DNA from: Sphingobium limneticum
GTDB taxonomy: Bacteria; Pseudomonadota; Alphaproteobacteria; Sphingomonadales; Sphingomonadaceae
Direction: 5' to 3'
Length of the DNA: 64,000 nucleotides
Assembly (NCBI RefSeq): GCF_008710155.1
Contig: NZ_VYPZ01000003.1
Location: 186,001-250,000 of the forward strand
Below the pieces are notes generated by a model. The model ran no database searches. It was not told the origin of the DNA and worked only from the letters and a program-made list of their open reading frames with translations. Numbering within the stretch: position 1 is the first letter of the stretch; each line of letters starts with the position of its first letter. The position numbers and the translations under genes are program-made. Shown in pieces: positions 47,219-56,107 of the stretch.

Positions 47219-47967
47219 CGTGCGGACTCTCCGCCCGGCTTGCGCGCGCGGAACAGCCGATCGTCCAGCCCATGGAAATGGCGGGTCGCGACGTCGATCG
47301 ACGCGGCGTCTATTTCCTCCAGATCGAACCCGGCGGCGCGGATGCGATCGGCGAAATCGGGGCCATATTGGCGCACATGGTCCCACTGGCCAAAGCGGCG
47401 CTCCCGCTCACGCGGAGGAATGTCGAAGCTGCCGTCTTCGGTCGGCTTGTCCCATAATGGCACGATCAGCCAGGCTTCGCCGCCCGGCTTGAGCGCGCGA
47501 TGGATGTTGCGCAGCACGGCCATGTCGTCGGGCACATGTTCCATCACATGGCTGGCGTAGAAAAGGTCGTAGCGGTCGCTGTCGGCCAATTCCATCAGGT
47601 CGACGCGGTGCATGTGCGGCACGGTGTAGCGCGCGGGATCGAGGTCCGCCGGGACATAATCGGCAGCGGCGGAAAAGCGCCTGACGAGGCTCCCTTCATT
47701 GGGGGCCATGTGCAGGATCGCGCCGGCGGTCGGCACGGTCAACGTGCCCTGCTGGATCAGCCAGTTCATCAACCGCTCGCGCGGCGAGGCGCCGCATTGC
47801 GGGCAACCCCATTCGCCATTGTCGCCATAGCGGAAGAAGCCGACCACTGCGCCGCCGCAGGCCGGGCAGCTGCGCGTCGCGCGCGCGCCCAGAGCCTTGC
47901 GCAATGTGAGCGCCGTCTTGGTCAGATGCTTGCCGGCGGCCTTGGCCACCCGCTGGACAGTAATCAC
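47215..47967 (-). CDS. Class I SAM-dependent methyltransferase with N-terminal zinc ribbon
   Basis: A 250-residue protein. Two CxxC pairs at the N-terminus (CPACGG, CPQCGA) should bind zinc. The methyltransferase part has an unusual motif I, ILHMAPNEGSL, in place of the common DLGCGxG, then VPADLDPARY, SHVMEHVPDD and LRNIHRALKPGGEAWLIVP. Such proteins occur in surface glycan clusters. Start is GTG 47967 with GGAG seven bases upstream. It heads the five-gene operon; an AT-rich TATAGTATAG stretch before it (about 48000-48010) could be its -10 region. Confidence 0.82.
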   Translation of the reverse strand: MITVQRVAKAAGKHLTKTALTLRKALGARATRSCPACGGAVVGFFRYGDNGEWGCPQCGASPRERLMNWLIQQGTLTVPTAGAILHMAPNEGSLVRRFSAAADYVPADLDPARYTVPHMHRVDLMELADSDRYDLFYASHVMEHVPDDMAVLRNIHRALKPGGEAWLIVPLWDKPTEDGSFDIPPRERERRFGQWDHVRQYGPDFADRIRAAGFDLEEIDAASIDVATRHFHGLDDRLFRARKPGGESAR

Positions 47968-48039
47968 TGGTCGCTCCGCAGAGATGTTGAAAGGCCGCGC
48001 TATACTATAAGCGCCGGGTAATGCGAGAGGCTTTCGGGA

Positions 48040-48741
48040 TCAGGCCAGCAACGCGCGCACCAGATCGGGCACCAGTTCGCTGGCCGGGCCGAGCCGCGTT
48101 TCATCGAAATAGATGCTGCCGGCCGACGGATCGAGATTGAGTTCCAGCGTGCGGGCGCCGACATGGCGCGCGGTCTGGACGAAGCCGGCGGCAGGATAGA
48201 CCGCGCCCGACGTGCCGATCGACACGAACAGATCCGCGTCGCGCACGGCGTCGTCGATCCGGTCCATTTCATAGGGCATTTCGCCGAAGAAGACGATGTC
48301 GGGGCGCAGGCGCGGCTTGCCGCAGCCATCGCAGATGCTGCCGGGCGGCAGCGCGTCATCCCACGGCACTGCCTTGCCACAGGCCGCGCAAAGGGCGGAT
48401 TTGAGTTCGCCGTGCATGTGGATCAGCCGCTTCGCTCCGGCCCGTTCGTGCAGGTCGTCCACATTCTGCGTCACCATCAGCAGGTCGCCGGGCCAGGCGG
48501 CGTCGAGCGCGGCCAGCGCCTGATGCGCGGCATTGGGCGCCACCTTCGTCAATTTCGCGCGCCGCTCGTCATAGAAGCGATGCACCAGCGCCTCATCCCG
48601 CGCCAGCGCTTCCGGGGTGCAGACATCCTCCACCCGGTGCCCTTCCCACAAACCATCAGGCCCGCGAAAGGTGGCGAGGCCGGATTCGGCGGAAATGCCC
48701 GCTCCGGTTAGGATGACGATAGTGTGGATGTCGCTGCGCAT
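48040..48741 (-). CDS. cobB: NAD-dependent protein deacylase, sirtuin (CobB-type, class III)
   Basis: A 233-residue sirtuin that removes acyl groups from lysines using NAD. Motifs: LTGAGISAESGLATFRG near residue 13, QNVDDLHERAG, the catalytic His in HMHGELK, two zinc pairs (CAAC, CDGC), and SIGTSGAVYPAAG. Tyr and Arg in HRFYDERR fit the Y-x2-R of class III enzymes, which prefer succinyl or malonyl groups. The start at 48741 (MRSDIHTIVILTGAG) has no strong ribosome-binding site. Confidence 0.92.
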   Translation of the reverse strand: MRSDIHTIVILTGAGISAESGLATFRGPDGLWEGHRVEDVCTPEALARDEALVHRFYDERRAKLTKVAPNAAHQALAALDAAWPGDLLMVTQNVDDLHERAGAKRLIHMHGELKSALCAACGKAVPWDDALPPGSICDGCGKPRLRPDIVFFGEMPYEMDRIDDAVRDADLFVSIGTSGAVYPAAGFVQTARHVGARTLELNLDPSAGSIYFDETRLGPASELVPDLVRALLA

Positions 48742-48848
48742 GATAGGAGCATTAGAGCGCAAGCGCGGCCGCGCCAAGGCGCAGGGATGACAAAGCCGCG
48801 CCGCTCTGGCATCGGCCACGGCCTGACGAATAGGGAATGAGGCGGGAC

Positions 48849-49613
48849 ATGACGACGATCGGCATTTTCGGGGCAGCGGGCCGGATGGGACGCGCGATCG
48901 CGCAGGTCGCGGCCGATAGCGGCCTGGGGCTGGCAGGCGGCACCGATCGCGATCCGGCGGGCGAGATCGCGCCGGGGATCGCCATGACCGCCGACACGCT
49001 GGCGCTGGCGGAAGCGAGCGAGGTGCTGATCGACTTTTCCGTGCCGGGTGCTCTATCCGCGCATCTGGATGCCTGTATCGCGGCGAAGAAGCCGATCGTG
49101 ATCGGCACGACCGGGCTGGAACCGGTGCATCATGCCCTGATCGATGAGGCGGCCGTGCATATTCCGGTGCTTCAGACCGGTAATACGTCGCTGGGCGTCA
49201 ACCTGCTGGCGGCGCTGGTGGAAAAGGCGGCGGCGGGTCTGGGCGACGATTGGGATATCGAGATTGTCGAGATGCATCACCGGCACAAGGTCGATGCGCC
49301 GTCCGGCACCGCACTGATGCTGGGCGAAGCGGCGGCACGCGGTCGGCATATCCCGCTGGCCGAGCATAGCGATCGCGGCCGCGACGGCATTACCGGCGCG
49401 CGCACGCCGGGCGATATCGGCTTCGTTGCGCTGCGCGGCGGATCGGTGGCGGGCGACCATCAGGTGATCTTCGCCACCGAAGGCGAGCGGATCGAGATCG
49501 GCCATCGGGCCGAGAATCGCACCATCTTCGCCCGCGGCGCGGTGAAGGCGGCGCGCTGGCTGGTCGGGCAACCGGCTGGGCGGTACGATATGAAGGGCGT
49601 GCTGGGCCTGTAA
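48849..49613 (+). CDS. dapB: 4-hydroxy-tetrahydrodipicolinate reductase
   Basis: A 254-residue NAD(P)H-dependent enzyme of lysine and diaminopimelate synthesis. The nucleotide loop is IGIFGAAGRMGRAI; catalytic His and Lys are in EIVEMHHRHKVDAPSGTAL; GEASGTxG-type contacts appear as GARTPGDIGFVALRGG. GAGGCGGG precedes ATG 48849. nth begins three bases after the stop, an unrelated but tightly packed partner. Confidence 0.97.
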   Translation: MTTIGIFGAAGRMGRAIAQVAADSGLGLAGGTDRDPAGEIAPGIAMTADTLALAEASEVLIDFSVPGALSAHLDACIAAKKPIVIGTTGLEPVHHALIDEAAVHIPVLQTGNTSLGVNLLAALVEKAAAGLGDDWDIEIVEMHHRHKVDAPSGTALMLGEAAARGRHIPLAEHSDRGRDGITGARTPGDIGFVALRGGSVAGDHQVIFATEGERIEIGHRAENRTIFARGAVKAARWLVGQPAGRYDMKGVLGL

Positions 49614-49616
49614 CCC

Positions 49617-50279
49617 ATGAACAAGGCGCAGATCTTCGATTTCTTCAGCCGTCTGGCCGAAGCCAATCCCGCGCCGGTGACGGAGCTGGAATATGGCAAT
49701 CCCTATCAGTTGCTGGTTGCCGTCACTTTGTCCGCGCAGGCGACCGATGTAGGGGTGAACAAGGCGACCCGCGCGCTGTTCCGCGAAGTAACCACGCCGC
49801 AGCAGATGGTCGATCTGGGCGAAGAGGGTTTGAAGCAGCACATCAAGACGATCGGGCTGTTTAATACCAAGGCCAAGAATGTGATCGGCCTGTCGGCAAT
49901 ATTGGTCCGTGATTTCGGCGGCGAAGTGCCGGAGGATCGTGATACGCTCACCACCCTGCCGGGCGTCGGGCGCAAGACCGCCAATGTGGTCGTGAACACC
50001 GCCTTCGGGCAGGAGACGTTCGCGGTCGACACGCATATCTTCCGCGTGGGCAACCGCACCGGCCTGGCGCCGGGCAAGACGGTGCTGGCGGTGGAGGAGA
50101 AGCTGGAGAAGCGGGTGCCCGGCCCGTTCCGCCGCGACGCGCATCATTGGCTGATCCTGCATGGCCGCTATGTGTGCAAGGCGCGCAAGCCCGAATGCTG
50201 GCGCTGCATCGTCAGCGACCTGTGCCGGTTCAAGCCCAAGACGCCCGCGCCGAAAGTCTCCGCAGCCAAGGCGGCCTGA
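49617..50279 (+). CDS. nth: Endonuclease III (DNA glycosylase/AP lyase)
   Basis: A 220-residue base-excision repair enzyme for oxidised pyrimidines. The helix-hairpin-helix LPGVGRKTANVVVNTAFG holds the catalytic Lys; the catalytic Asp is in AVDTHIFRVGNR. The C-terminal 4Fe-4S ligands follow C-x6-C-x2-C-x5-C exactly (CKARKPECWRCIVSDLC). Confidence 0.97.
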   Translation: MNKAQIFDFFSRLAEANPAPVTELEYGNPYQLLVAVTLSAQATDVGVNKATRALFREVTTPQQMVDLGEEGLKQHIKTIGLFNTKAKNVIGLSAILVRDFGGEVPEDRDTLTTLPGVGRKTANVVVNTAFGQETFAVDTHIFRVGNRTGLAPGKTVLAVEEKLEKRVPGPFRRDAHHWLILHGRYVCKARKPECWRCIVSDLCRFKPKTPAPKVSAAKAA

Positions 50280-50342
50280 AGCCTCTCCGCCATTCTCACG
50301 CCATTCATGACAAACGCGTTAGAGATGACGGATCGCGCCACG

Positions 50343-50364
50343 TCACGCCGTCGATTCGGCGTGA
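50343..50364 (+). other. Perfect 8-bp hairpin between nth and the DUF6491 gene
   Basis: TCACGCCG (50343-50350) pairs with CGGCGTGA (50357-50364) over a 6-base loop, right before the GAGGAGAG ribosome-binding site. No T-run follows. It could be a leader element or a weak terminator of dapB-nth. Confidence 0.45.
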
Positions 50365-50380
50365 TATGAGGAGAGAAGCA

Positions 50381-50767
50381 ATGTCCGTCCATTTTGCCAA
50401 ATTTGCCCTGTGCGCTGCGCTGGCCGGCATCGCCCTGCCCGCGTTCGCCAAGGACAAGCCCGATCCCTATGTGCCGACCAGTGGCGCGGCCATCGACTGT
50501 GTCCACATCCAGTCGATCCGGTCGACCAATGTGCGCGACGATCGCACGATCGATTTCATCATGAACGGCAACAAGGTCTATCGGAACAGCCTTCCCAACA
50601 GCTGCCCCAGCTTGGGCTTCGAGAAACGCTTCCTTTACAAGACCAGCCTGTCGCAGCTTTGCTCGGTCGATATCATCACCGTGCTGTGGAACAATGGTCC
50701 CGGATTGCAGCCGGGCGCCAGTTGTGGCCTCGGCAAGTTCCAGCCGATGGAGAAGGCGGCGAAATAA
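50381..50767 (+). CDS. DUF6491 family secreted protein
   Basis: A 128-residue exported protein with a signal peptide (MSVHFAKFALCAALAGIALPAFA). The mature part contains IDCVHIQSIRSTNVRDDRTIDFIMNGNKVYRN and SCPSLGFEKRFLYKTSLSQLCSVDIITVL, with paired cysteines likely in disulphides. The pattern fits small sphingomonad proteins of the DUF6491 type; function is unknown. A strong AGGAGAG site stands before ATG 50381. Confidence 0.78.
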   Translation: MSVHFAKFALCAALAGIALPAFAKDKPDPYVPTSGAAIDCVHIQSIRSTNVRDDRTIDFIMNGNKVYRNSLPNSCPSLGFEKRFLYKTSLSQLCSVDIITVLWNNGPGLQPGASCGLGKFQPMEKAAK

Positions 50768-50840
50768 GATGGGCTGAGGTGATTTTGACGCTGGCGCAGG
50801 GCCAAGGACTTTGCTACCCGCCCCTCCTGACCAGCGTCAT

Positions 50841-50917
50841 GCACCCATAGCTCAGCTGGATAGAGCGTTGCCCTCCGAAGGCAAAGGCCAGTGGTTCGAA
50901 TCCACTTGGGTGCACCA
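50841..50917 (+). tRNA. tRNA-Arg (anticodon CCG), CCA encoded
   Basis: The acceptor GCACCCA (50841-50847) pairs with TGGGTGC (50907-50913). The anticodon stem TTGCC/GGCAA encloses CTCCGAA, giving anticodon CCG (Arg, CGG codon). The TpsiC loop is TTCGAAT. Discriminator A50914; CCA at 50915-50917. The convergent ogt stop lies five bases beyond. Confidence 0.96.
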
Positions 50918-50922
50918 TAACC

Positions 50923-51417
50923 TCACAATAGACCGATCCGGCTTTGCTCGAAATCGAGCAACCAGCGTTTCACCTCCACGCCGCCGGCAAAGCCGGTGAG
51001 CGCGCCGTTGGTGCCGATGACGCGGTGGCAGGGTGCGATGATCGAGATGGGGTTGCGGCCATTGGCGGCGCCGACGGCACGGCTGGCGGTGGGATGGCCG
51101 ATCGCGCGGGCGATGGCGCCATAGCTGCGCGTCTCGCCGAAGGGGATGGTGCAGAGCGCCCCCCAGACCTGCCTCTGAAAATCGGTGCCGCGAAAATCGA
51201 GCGGCACGGTGAATATCTGCAAATCGCCGGCAAAATAGGCGGTCAATTCCGTCGCCGCCTGCGCCAGCATGGGGTGATCCGGCCGCTCGTCCCGCGCGGT
51301 CAGGCGAACGCGGGCGGGATCGTCATCTTCCCACAGGATCGCCACCAGTCCCGCATCGCTGGCGACCAGGGTCAGCGCGCCGACCGGCGAGGGAAAGAGG
51401 GTTTGGACAAGGGCCAT
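50923..51417 (-). CDS. ogt: Methylated-DNA--protein-cysteine methyltransferase
   Basis: A 164-residue suicide repair enzyme that takes alkyl groups from O6-alkylguanine onto its active-site Cys in PCHRVIG (about residue 132). The DNA-binding helix region is [31 protein letters not shown]. The start at 51417 ([20 protein letters not shown]) has the ribosome-binding GGAG eight bases upstream, buried in a perfect hairpin (see 51423-51460). It lies directly downstream of the RND operon on the same strand. Confidence 0.94.
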   Translation of the reverse strand: MALVQTLFPSPVGALTLVASDAGLVAILWEDDDPARVRLTARDERPDHPMLAQAATELTAYFAGDLQIFTVPLDFRGTDFQRQVWGALCTIPFGETRSYGAIARAIGHPTASRAVGAANGRNPISIIAPCHRVIGTNGALTGFAGGVEVKRWLLDFEQSRIGLL

Positions 51418-51422
51418 ATGAA

Positions 51423-51460
51423 AATCTCCGCTACCTGCCCTATGGCCGATAGCGGAGATT
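51423..51460 (-). promoter_or_regulatory. Perfect 11-bp hairpin occluding the ogt ribosome-binding site
   Basis: On the minus strand AATCTCCGCTA (51460-51450) pairs perfectly with TAGCGGAGATT (51433-51423) over a 16-base loop. The second arm contains the GGAG Shine-Dalgarno of ogt, eight bases before its ATG. The stem is followed by TTTTC (counting its final TT), so it could also terminate the upstream RND operon. Either way it should lower ogt translation unless opened. Confidence 0.6.
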
Positions 51461-51506
51461 ATAGGCCAGGGCTTCCCCCGGCTTGCTTTCAAAGTCGGTG
51501 AGCAGC

Positions 51507-52925
51507 TTATTTCAGGCCGCCACCCATCGCCCGGTAGAGTTCGACCATATTGGTCGCACGGGTCAGTCGCGTACCGACCAGGCTCTGTTCGGCGGCGTAG
51601 AGCGACCGCTGGGAATCGAGCGTCGTCAGGAAACTGTCCACACCGGCACGGAAGCGGGCTTCCGAGAGGGTGTAGGCAACCCGCGCACTATCGCGCTGCG
51701 ACGTCTGCGCTTCGACCTGCTGCGTCATCGTGCCGCGACGGGCGAGCGCGTCGGCGACTTCGCGGAAGCCGGTCTGCACGCTCTTTTCATAGGTGGCGAG
51801 CATCGCGTCATAGGTCGCCCTGGCATAGCGCAGATTGCCCTTGTTCCGGCCGAAGTCGAAAATGGGCAGGGTCGCGCCGGGGGCCACCGACCAGGTATCG
51901 CTGCCCGACTTGAACAGGCCGGACAGGCCGAGGCTGACAGTCCCGAGCGCCGCCGTCAGCGAAATGGTCGGGAAGAAGGCCGCCCGTGCCGCGCCGATAT
52001 TGGCGTTGGCGCCGAGCAGATTATGTTCGGCCGACGCGATGTCGGGCCGACGCAGCAGCACGTCGGACGAGATGTTCGCCGGCAGATTGTCCAGCGTCGC
52101 GTCCTTCTGCTCCAGCGAATTGGGCAGATCGGCCGCCGACACGGTCGTCCCGGCGAGCAGGTTGAGCGCATTCTGGTCCTGCGCCACCAGCGTCGTCGCG
52201 GCCGCGATGTCCGACCGGGCGCCGTCATAGCTGGTCTGCGCCTGACGCACTTCCAGTTCCGAAGCAATGCCCCTGTCGAAGCGGGCCTTGTTCAGTTCCA
52301 GCGTCTTGCCGAACGCCTTTTCGGTGTCGATCGCAATCCGCAGCCGTTCCTGATCCGCCGCCATGGTGAGCCAGGCATTGGCCGTTTCCGCGATCAGCGC
52401 CGTCTGCGCCGCATTACGGGTTTCGACACTGGCGAAATATTGCTCCTGCGCGGCCTTGGTCAGGTTGCGCACCCGGCCGAACAGGTCGATCTCCCAGGAG
52501 GAAATGCCCAGCTGCGCCTGATAGACGTCGGTGTTGAGCCGCTGGCTCTGACCGAACTGGACGAGCGGCTGCTCCGAATAGGTCGCCGTACCGCTACCCG
52601 CCACGGTGGGGAGCAGGTCTGCCCGCTGCACCTTATATTGCGCCCGCGCCTGCTCGACATTGGCGAGCGCGATGCGCAGGTCGCGATTATTGGCGAGCGC
52701 GGTTTCGATGACGCGTGCCAGCCGCGCGTCGGTGAAGAAATCGCGCCATGCCGTATCGGCGGGGACGATGGCCGCCCCTGCCCCGGCATTGGCGGCATAG
52801 GCGTCACCCTGGGGCGTGCCGGCCGGAACGGGGAGTTCCGGCCGCACATATTTGGGCGCCATGTCGCAGGCGGCCAGCGCCAGCGAAAGGGTGACGGCGC
52901 CCAGCGCTTTCATGTTGCGCTTCAT
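51507..52925 (-). CDS. RND efflux outer-membrane lipoprotein (OprM/NodT family)
   Basis: A 472-residue TolC-type channel with a lipobox LALAAC (lipidated Cys near residue 20) and the family start DMAPKYVRPELPVPAG. Repeated coiled-coil and strand blocks (RVIETALANNRDLRIALANVEQARAQYKVQRADLLP; VQTGFREVADALARRGT) fit two tandem OEP domains. ATG 52925 follows GGAGG by seven bases; a TTG at 52931 overlaps the permease stop. It forms a tripartite pump with the two upstream gene products. Confidence 0.93.
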   Translation of the reverse strand: MKRNMKALGAVTLSLALAACDMAPKYVRPELPVPAGTPQGDAYAANAGAGAAIVPADTAWRDFFTDARLARVIETALANNRDLRIALANVEQARAQYKVQRADLLPTVAGSGTATYSEQPLVQFGQSQRLNTDVYQAQLGISSWEIDLFGRVRNLTKAAQEQYFASVETRNAAQTALIAETANAWLTMAADQERLRIAIDTEKAFGKTLELNKARFDRGIASELEVRQAQTSYDGARSDIAAATTLVAQDQNALNLLAGTTVSAADLPNSLEQKDATLDNLPANISSDVLLRRPDIASAEHNLLGANANIGAARAAFFPTISLTAALGTVSLGLSGLFKSGSDTWSVAPGATLPIFDFGRNKGNLRYARATYDAMLATYEKSVQTGFREVADALARRGTMTQQVEAQTSQRDSARVAYTLSEARFRAGVDSFLTTLDSQRSLYAAEQSLVGTRLTRATNMVELYRAMGGGLK

Positions 52926-52927
52926 CT

Positions 52928-55900
52928 TCAAGCCTCCTGCGGCGCGTGCGGGGTGTCCGTCTCGCCAGCCGCATCTTCATGGTTCTTATGTTCGCGGAAC
53001 AGCCGCTTTACGACGGTGAAGAAGACGGGGACGAAGAAGATCGCCAGCACCGTCGCCGACAACATGCCGCCGACAACGGCCCAGCCGATCGCATTCTGAC
53101 CGCCTGCACCCGCTCCGGTCGATACCGCCAGCGGCAGCACGCCGAAGATGAAGGCGAAGCTGGTCATCAGGATCGGCCGCAGACGCAGCTTGCCCGCTTC
53201 CAGTGCCGCCTTGGCCGGCGACAGGCCTTCGCGCATCTTTTCCTCGGCAAATTCCACGATCAGGATCGCGTTCTTTGCCGACACACCGATGGTCGTGATC
53301 AGGCCGACCTGAAGGTAGATGTCGTTGTTGAGGCCTGCCAGCGTCGCGGCGATCACCGCACCCAGCACACCCAACGGCACCACCAGCATGACCGCGATCG
53401 GCACGGACCAGCTTTCATACAGCGCGGCCAGGCAGAGGAAGACGATCAGCATCGAGAGCGCATAGACGTAGGAGGACTGGCCGCCCGATGTCTGTTCTTC
53501 GTAGGAAATGCCGTTCCAGCTGAAGCCGATACCGGCCGGCAGCTTGGCCGCATGTTCTTCCATCGCCTTCATCGCGGTACCGCTCGACACGCCGGGGGCA
53601 GGTGCACCCTGAATGTTCATCGCGGGAACGCCGTTGAACCGCTCCAGACGGGCCGGCCCCTGCACCCACTGGGTCGTGGAGAAGGCGGACAGCGGCGCCA
53701 TGGTGCCCGTGCTGCCACGGACATGATAGGCGCTGACCGCATCGGGCGTCATGCGGAACGGCGCATCCGCCTGCACATAAACCCGCTTCACGCGATCGCG
53801 GTCGATGAAGTCGTTGATGTAGGCACCACCCAAATTGGTGCTGATCGTGTCGTTGACGTCCGCCTGGGCGATGCCCAATGCGCCCGCCGCCGCCTGATCG
53901 ACGTTCAGCTTGAGCTGGGGTGTATCTTCCAGGCCGTTGGGGCGGACCTGTGCCAGGCGCTTGTCTGCCATGGCCATGCCGAGCAGCTGGTTGCGTGCCT
54001 CCAGCAGCTTTTCATGGCCCAGATTGGCCTGATCGAGCAGCTGGAAGTCGAAACCGGACGCATTGCCCAATTCCTGCACCGCCGGCGGCACGAAGGCGAA
54101 GGCCATGCCCGACGTGATCTTCTGGAACGCCATGTTGGCGCGCAGCGCGATGGCCGGGACATGATTGTCCGCGCCCTTGCGATGCTCCCAGTCCTTCATG
54201 CGGGCGAAGACGATACCGACATTCTGTCCCTGACCCACGAAGCCGAAGCCGGCAACGGTGAAGACGGCGGACACATTGGCCTTTTCATCGATGAGATAAT
54301 GGTCGCGCATCTTGGCCAGGGTGCGTTCGGTTTCCTCCTGCGTGGCACCGGCGGGCAAGGACACCTGATTGATGATCATGCCCTGATCTTCATCAGGCAG
54401 GAAGCCGCTGGGCAGGCGCAGGAAGACGAATGCCATGCCGACCACGATCAGGCCATAGACCAGGATGGTCCGGCCCCAGCGACGTTCGACCTTTTCGACA
54501 CCGCGGCCATAGCGCACCACGCCCTTGTCGAACGTGCGGTTGAACCAGTCGAAGAAGCGGCCGAAGACCGAGCCGATCGGCCCGTTCCAGCTATGACCGT
54601 GCGACGCCGGTTTCAGGATGGTTGCGCACAGGGCCGGCGTCAGGATCAACGCCACCAGCACCGACAGGATCATCGAGGAAACGATCGTGATCGAGAACTG
54701 GCGGAAGATGACGCCCGTGGACCCACCGAAGAAGGCCATGGGCAGGAACACCGCCGACAGGACGAGGCCGATACCGATCAGCGCGCCGCTGATTTCGTCC
54801 ATCGACTTGCGCGCCGCTTCGCGCGGACTGAGCCCCTCATCCTGGATGAGGCGTTCCACATTTTCCACCACGACGATCGCGTCGTCGACCAGCAGGCCGA
54901 TCGCCAGCACCATGCCGAACAGCGTCAGCGTGTTGATGGTGAAGCCCGCCACGCTGAGGATCGCGAGCGATCCGAGCAGCACGACCGGAACCGCGATGGT
55001 CGGGATCAACGTCGCGCGCCAGTTCTGAAGGAACAGGAACATGACGACGAAGACCAGCAGCACGGCTTCGAACAGAGTATGGATTACCTGTTCCACCGAC
55101 AGCTTGACGAAGGTCGAGTTGTCGACCGGGAAGTCATATTTCACCCAATTGGGGAAATTCTTCGACAGTTCATCGACGCGGCTCTTCACCGCCTCCACCG
55201 TGTCGAGCGCATTGGCACCCGGTGCCAGCTTCACGCCGAAGCCCGAAGCGGGATGACCGTTGAACTTCACACCGAAACCGTAGATTTCGGCGCCCAGCTC
55301 GATCCTTGCGACGTCGGACATCAGCACGACCGAACCGTCGCTGTTGCTGCGCACGCGGATATTGCGGAATTCTTCCGGCGTGCGCAGGCGCGACTGGGCC
55401 GTGACGGTGGCGTTGAGCGCCTGCCCCTTGATCGAGGGCGAACCGCCGATCTGGCCGGCCGATACCTGAGCGTTCTGCGCCGTGATCGCCGATTTGACGT
55501 CCCCGGTGCTGACACCCAGATTGGCCATCTTATAGGGGTCGAGCCAGATGCGCATCGCATATTGCGAACCGAACAGCTGGGTATCGCCGACGCCGGTGAC
55601 ACGGCTGAGCGGATCTTGCAGGTTGGACGCGATGAAATCGCTCGCATCCTCCTGATCGTGGATGCCATCATCGGAATAGACGGCCATGATCAGCAGGAAG
55701 CTGGACGTCGATTTACCGACGCGCAAGCCCTGCTGCTGCACTTCCTGCGGCAGCAGCGGCGTGGCCTGCGACAGCTTGTTCTGGACCTGAACCTGCGCGA
55801 TGTCGGGATCCGTGCCCTGCTCGAAGGTCAGGGTGATGGCGAGATTGCCAGACCCGTCGCTGGTGGACGAGAAATAGCGCAGATTGTCGATGCCCTTGAG

Positions 55901-56104
55901 CTGCTGCTCGATGATCTGCGTCGTCGTGCTTTCCAGCGTCTGGGCGTTGGCACCGGGATAGAGGGTCTGGATCGTCACCGCAGGCGGCGCAATTTCCGGG
56001 AACTGCGCGACGGGGAGCGACCGGAGCGCGAGCAGGCCGGCCAACATGATGACGATGGCGATGACCCATGCGAAGATGGGTCTGTCGATAAAATAGCGGG
56101 CCAT
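52928..56104 (-). CDS. RND multidrug efflux permease (HAE1/AcrB family)
   Basis: A 1058-residue inner-membrane proton antiporter. Start [23 protein letters not shown] is classical; the proton-relay Asp pair is in [16 protein letters not shown] (TM4); other blocks are [24 protein letters not shown] porter sequences, [13 protein letters not shown] and, near the C-terminus, [17 protein letters not shown]. It pumps amphiphilic drugs or solvents through the partner channel. Its start is three bases downstream of the adaptor gene. Confidence 0.97.
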   Translation of the reverse strand: MARYFIDRPIFAWVIAIVIMLAGLLALRSLPVAQFPEIAPPAVTIQTLYPGANAQTLESTTTQIIEQQLKGIDNLRYFSSTSDGSGNLAITLTFEQGTDPDIAQVQVQNKLSQATPLLPQEVQQQGLRVGKSTSSFLLIMAVYSDDGIHDQEDASDFIASNLQDPLSRVTGVGDTQLFGSQYAMRIWLDPYKMANLGVSTGDVKSAITAQNAQVSAGQIGGSPSIKGQALNATVTAQSRLRTPEEFRNIRVRSNSDGSVVLMSDVARIELGAEIYGFGVKFNGHPASGFGVKLAPGANALDTVEAVKSRVDELSKNFPNWVKYDFPVDNSTFVKLSVEQVIHTLFEAVLLVFVVMFLFLQNWRATLIPTIAVPVVLLGSLAILSVAGFTINTLTLFGMVLAIGLLVDDAIVVVENVERLIQDEGLSPREAARKSMDEISGALIGIGLVLSAVFLPMAFFGGSTGVIFRQFSITIVSSMILSVLVALILTPALCATILKPASHGHSWNGPIGSVFGRFFDWFNRTFDKGVVRYGRGVEKVERRWGRTILVYGLIVVGMAFVFLRLPSGFLPDEDQGMIINQVSLPAGATQEETERTLAKMRDHYLIDEKANVSAVFTVAGFGFVGQGQNVGIVFARMKDWEHRKGADNHVPAIALRANMAFQKITSGMAFAFVPPAVQELGNASGFDFQLLDQANLGHEKLLEARNQLLGMAMADKRLAQVRPNGLEDTPQLKLNVDQAAAGALGIAQADVNDTISTNLGGAYINDFIDRDRVKRVYVQADAPFRMTPDAVSAYHVRGSTGTMAPLSAFSTTQWVQGPARLERFNGVPAMNIQGAPAPGVSSGTAMKAMEEHAAKLPAGIGFSWNGISYEEQTSGGQSSYVYALSMLIVFLCLAALYESWSVPIAVMLVVPLGVLGAVIAATLAGLNNDIYLQVGLITTIGVSAKNAILIVEFAEEKMREGLSPAKAALEAGKLRLRPILMTSFAFIFGVLPLAVSTGAGAGGQNAIGWAVVGGMLSATVLAIFFVPVFFTVVKRLFREHKNHEDAAGETDTPHAPQEA

Positions 56105-56107
56105 GGC

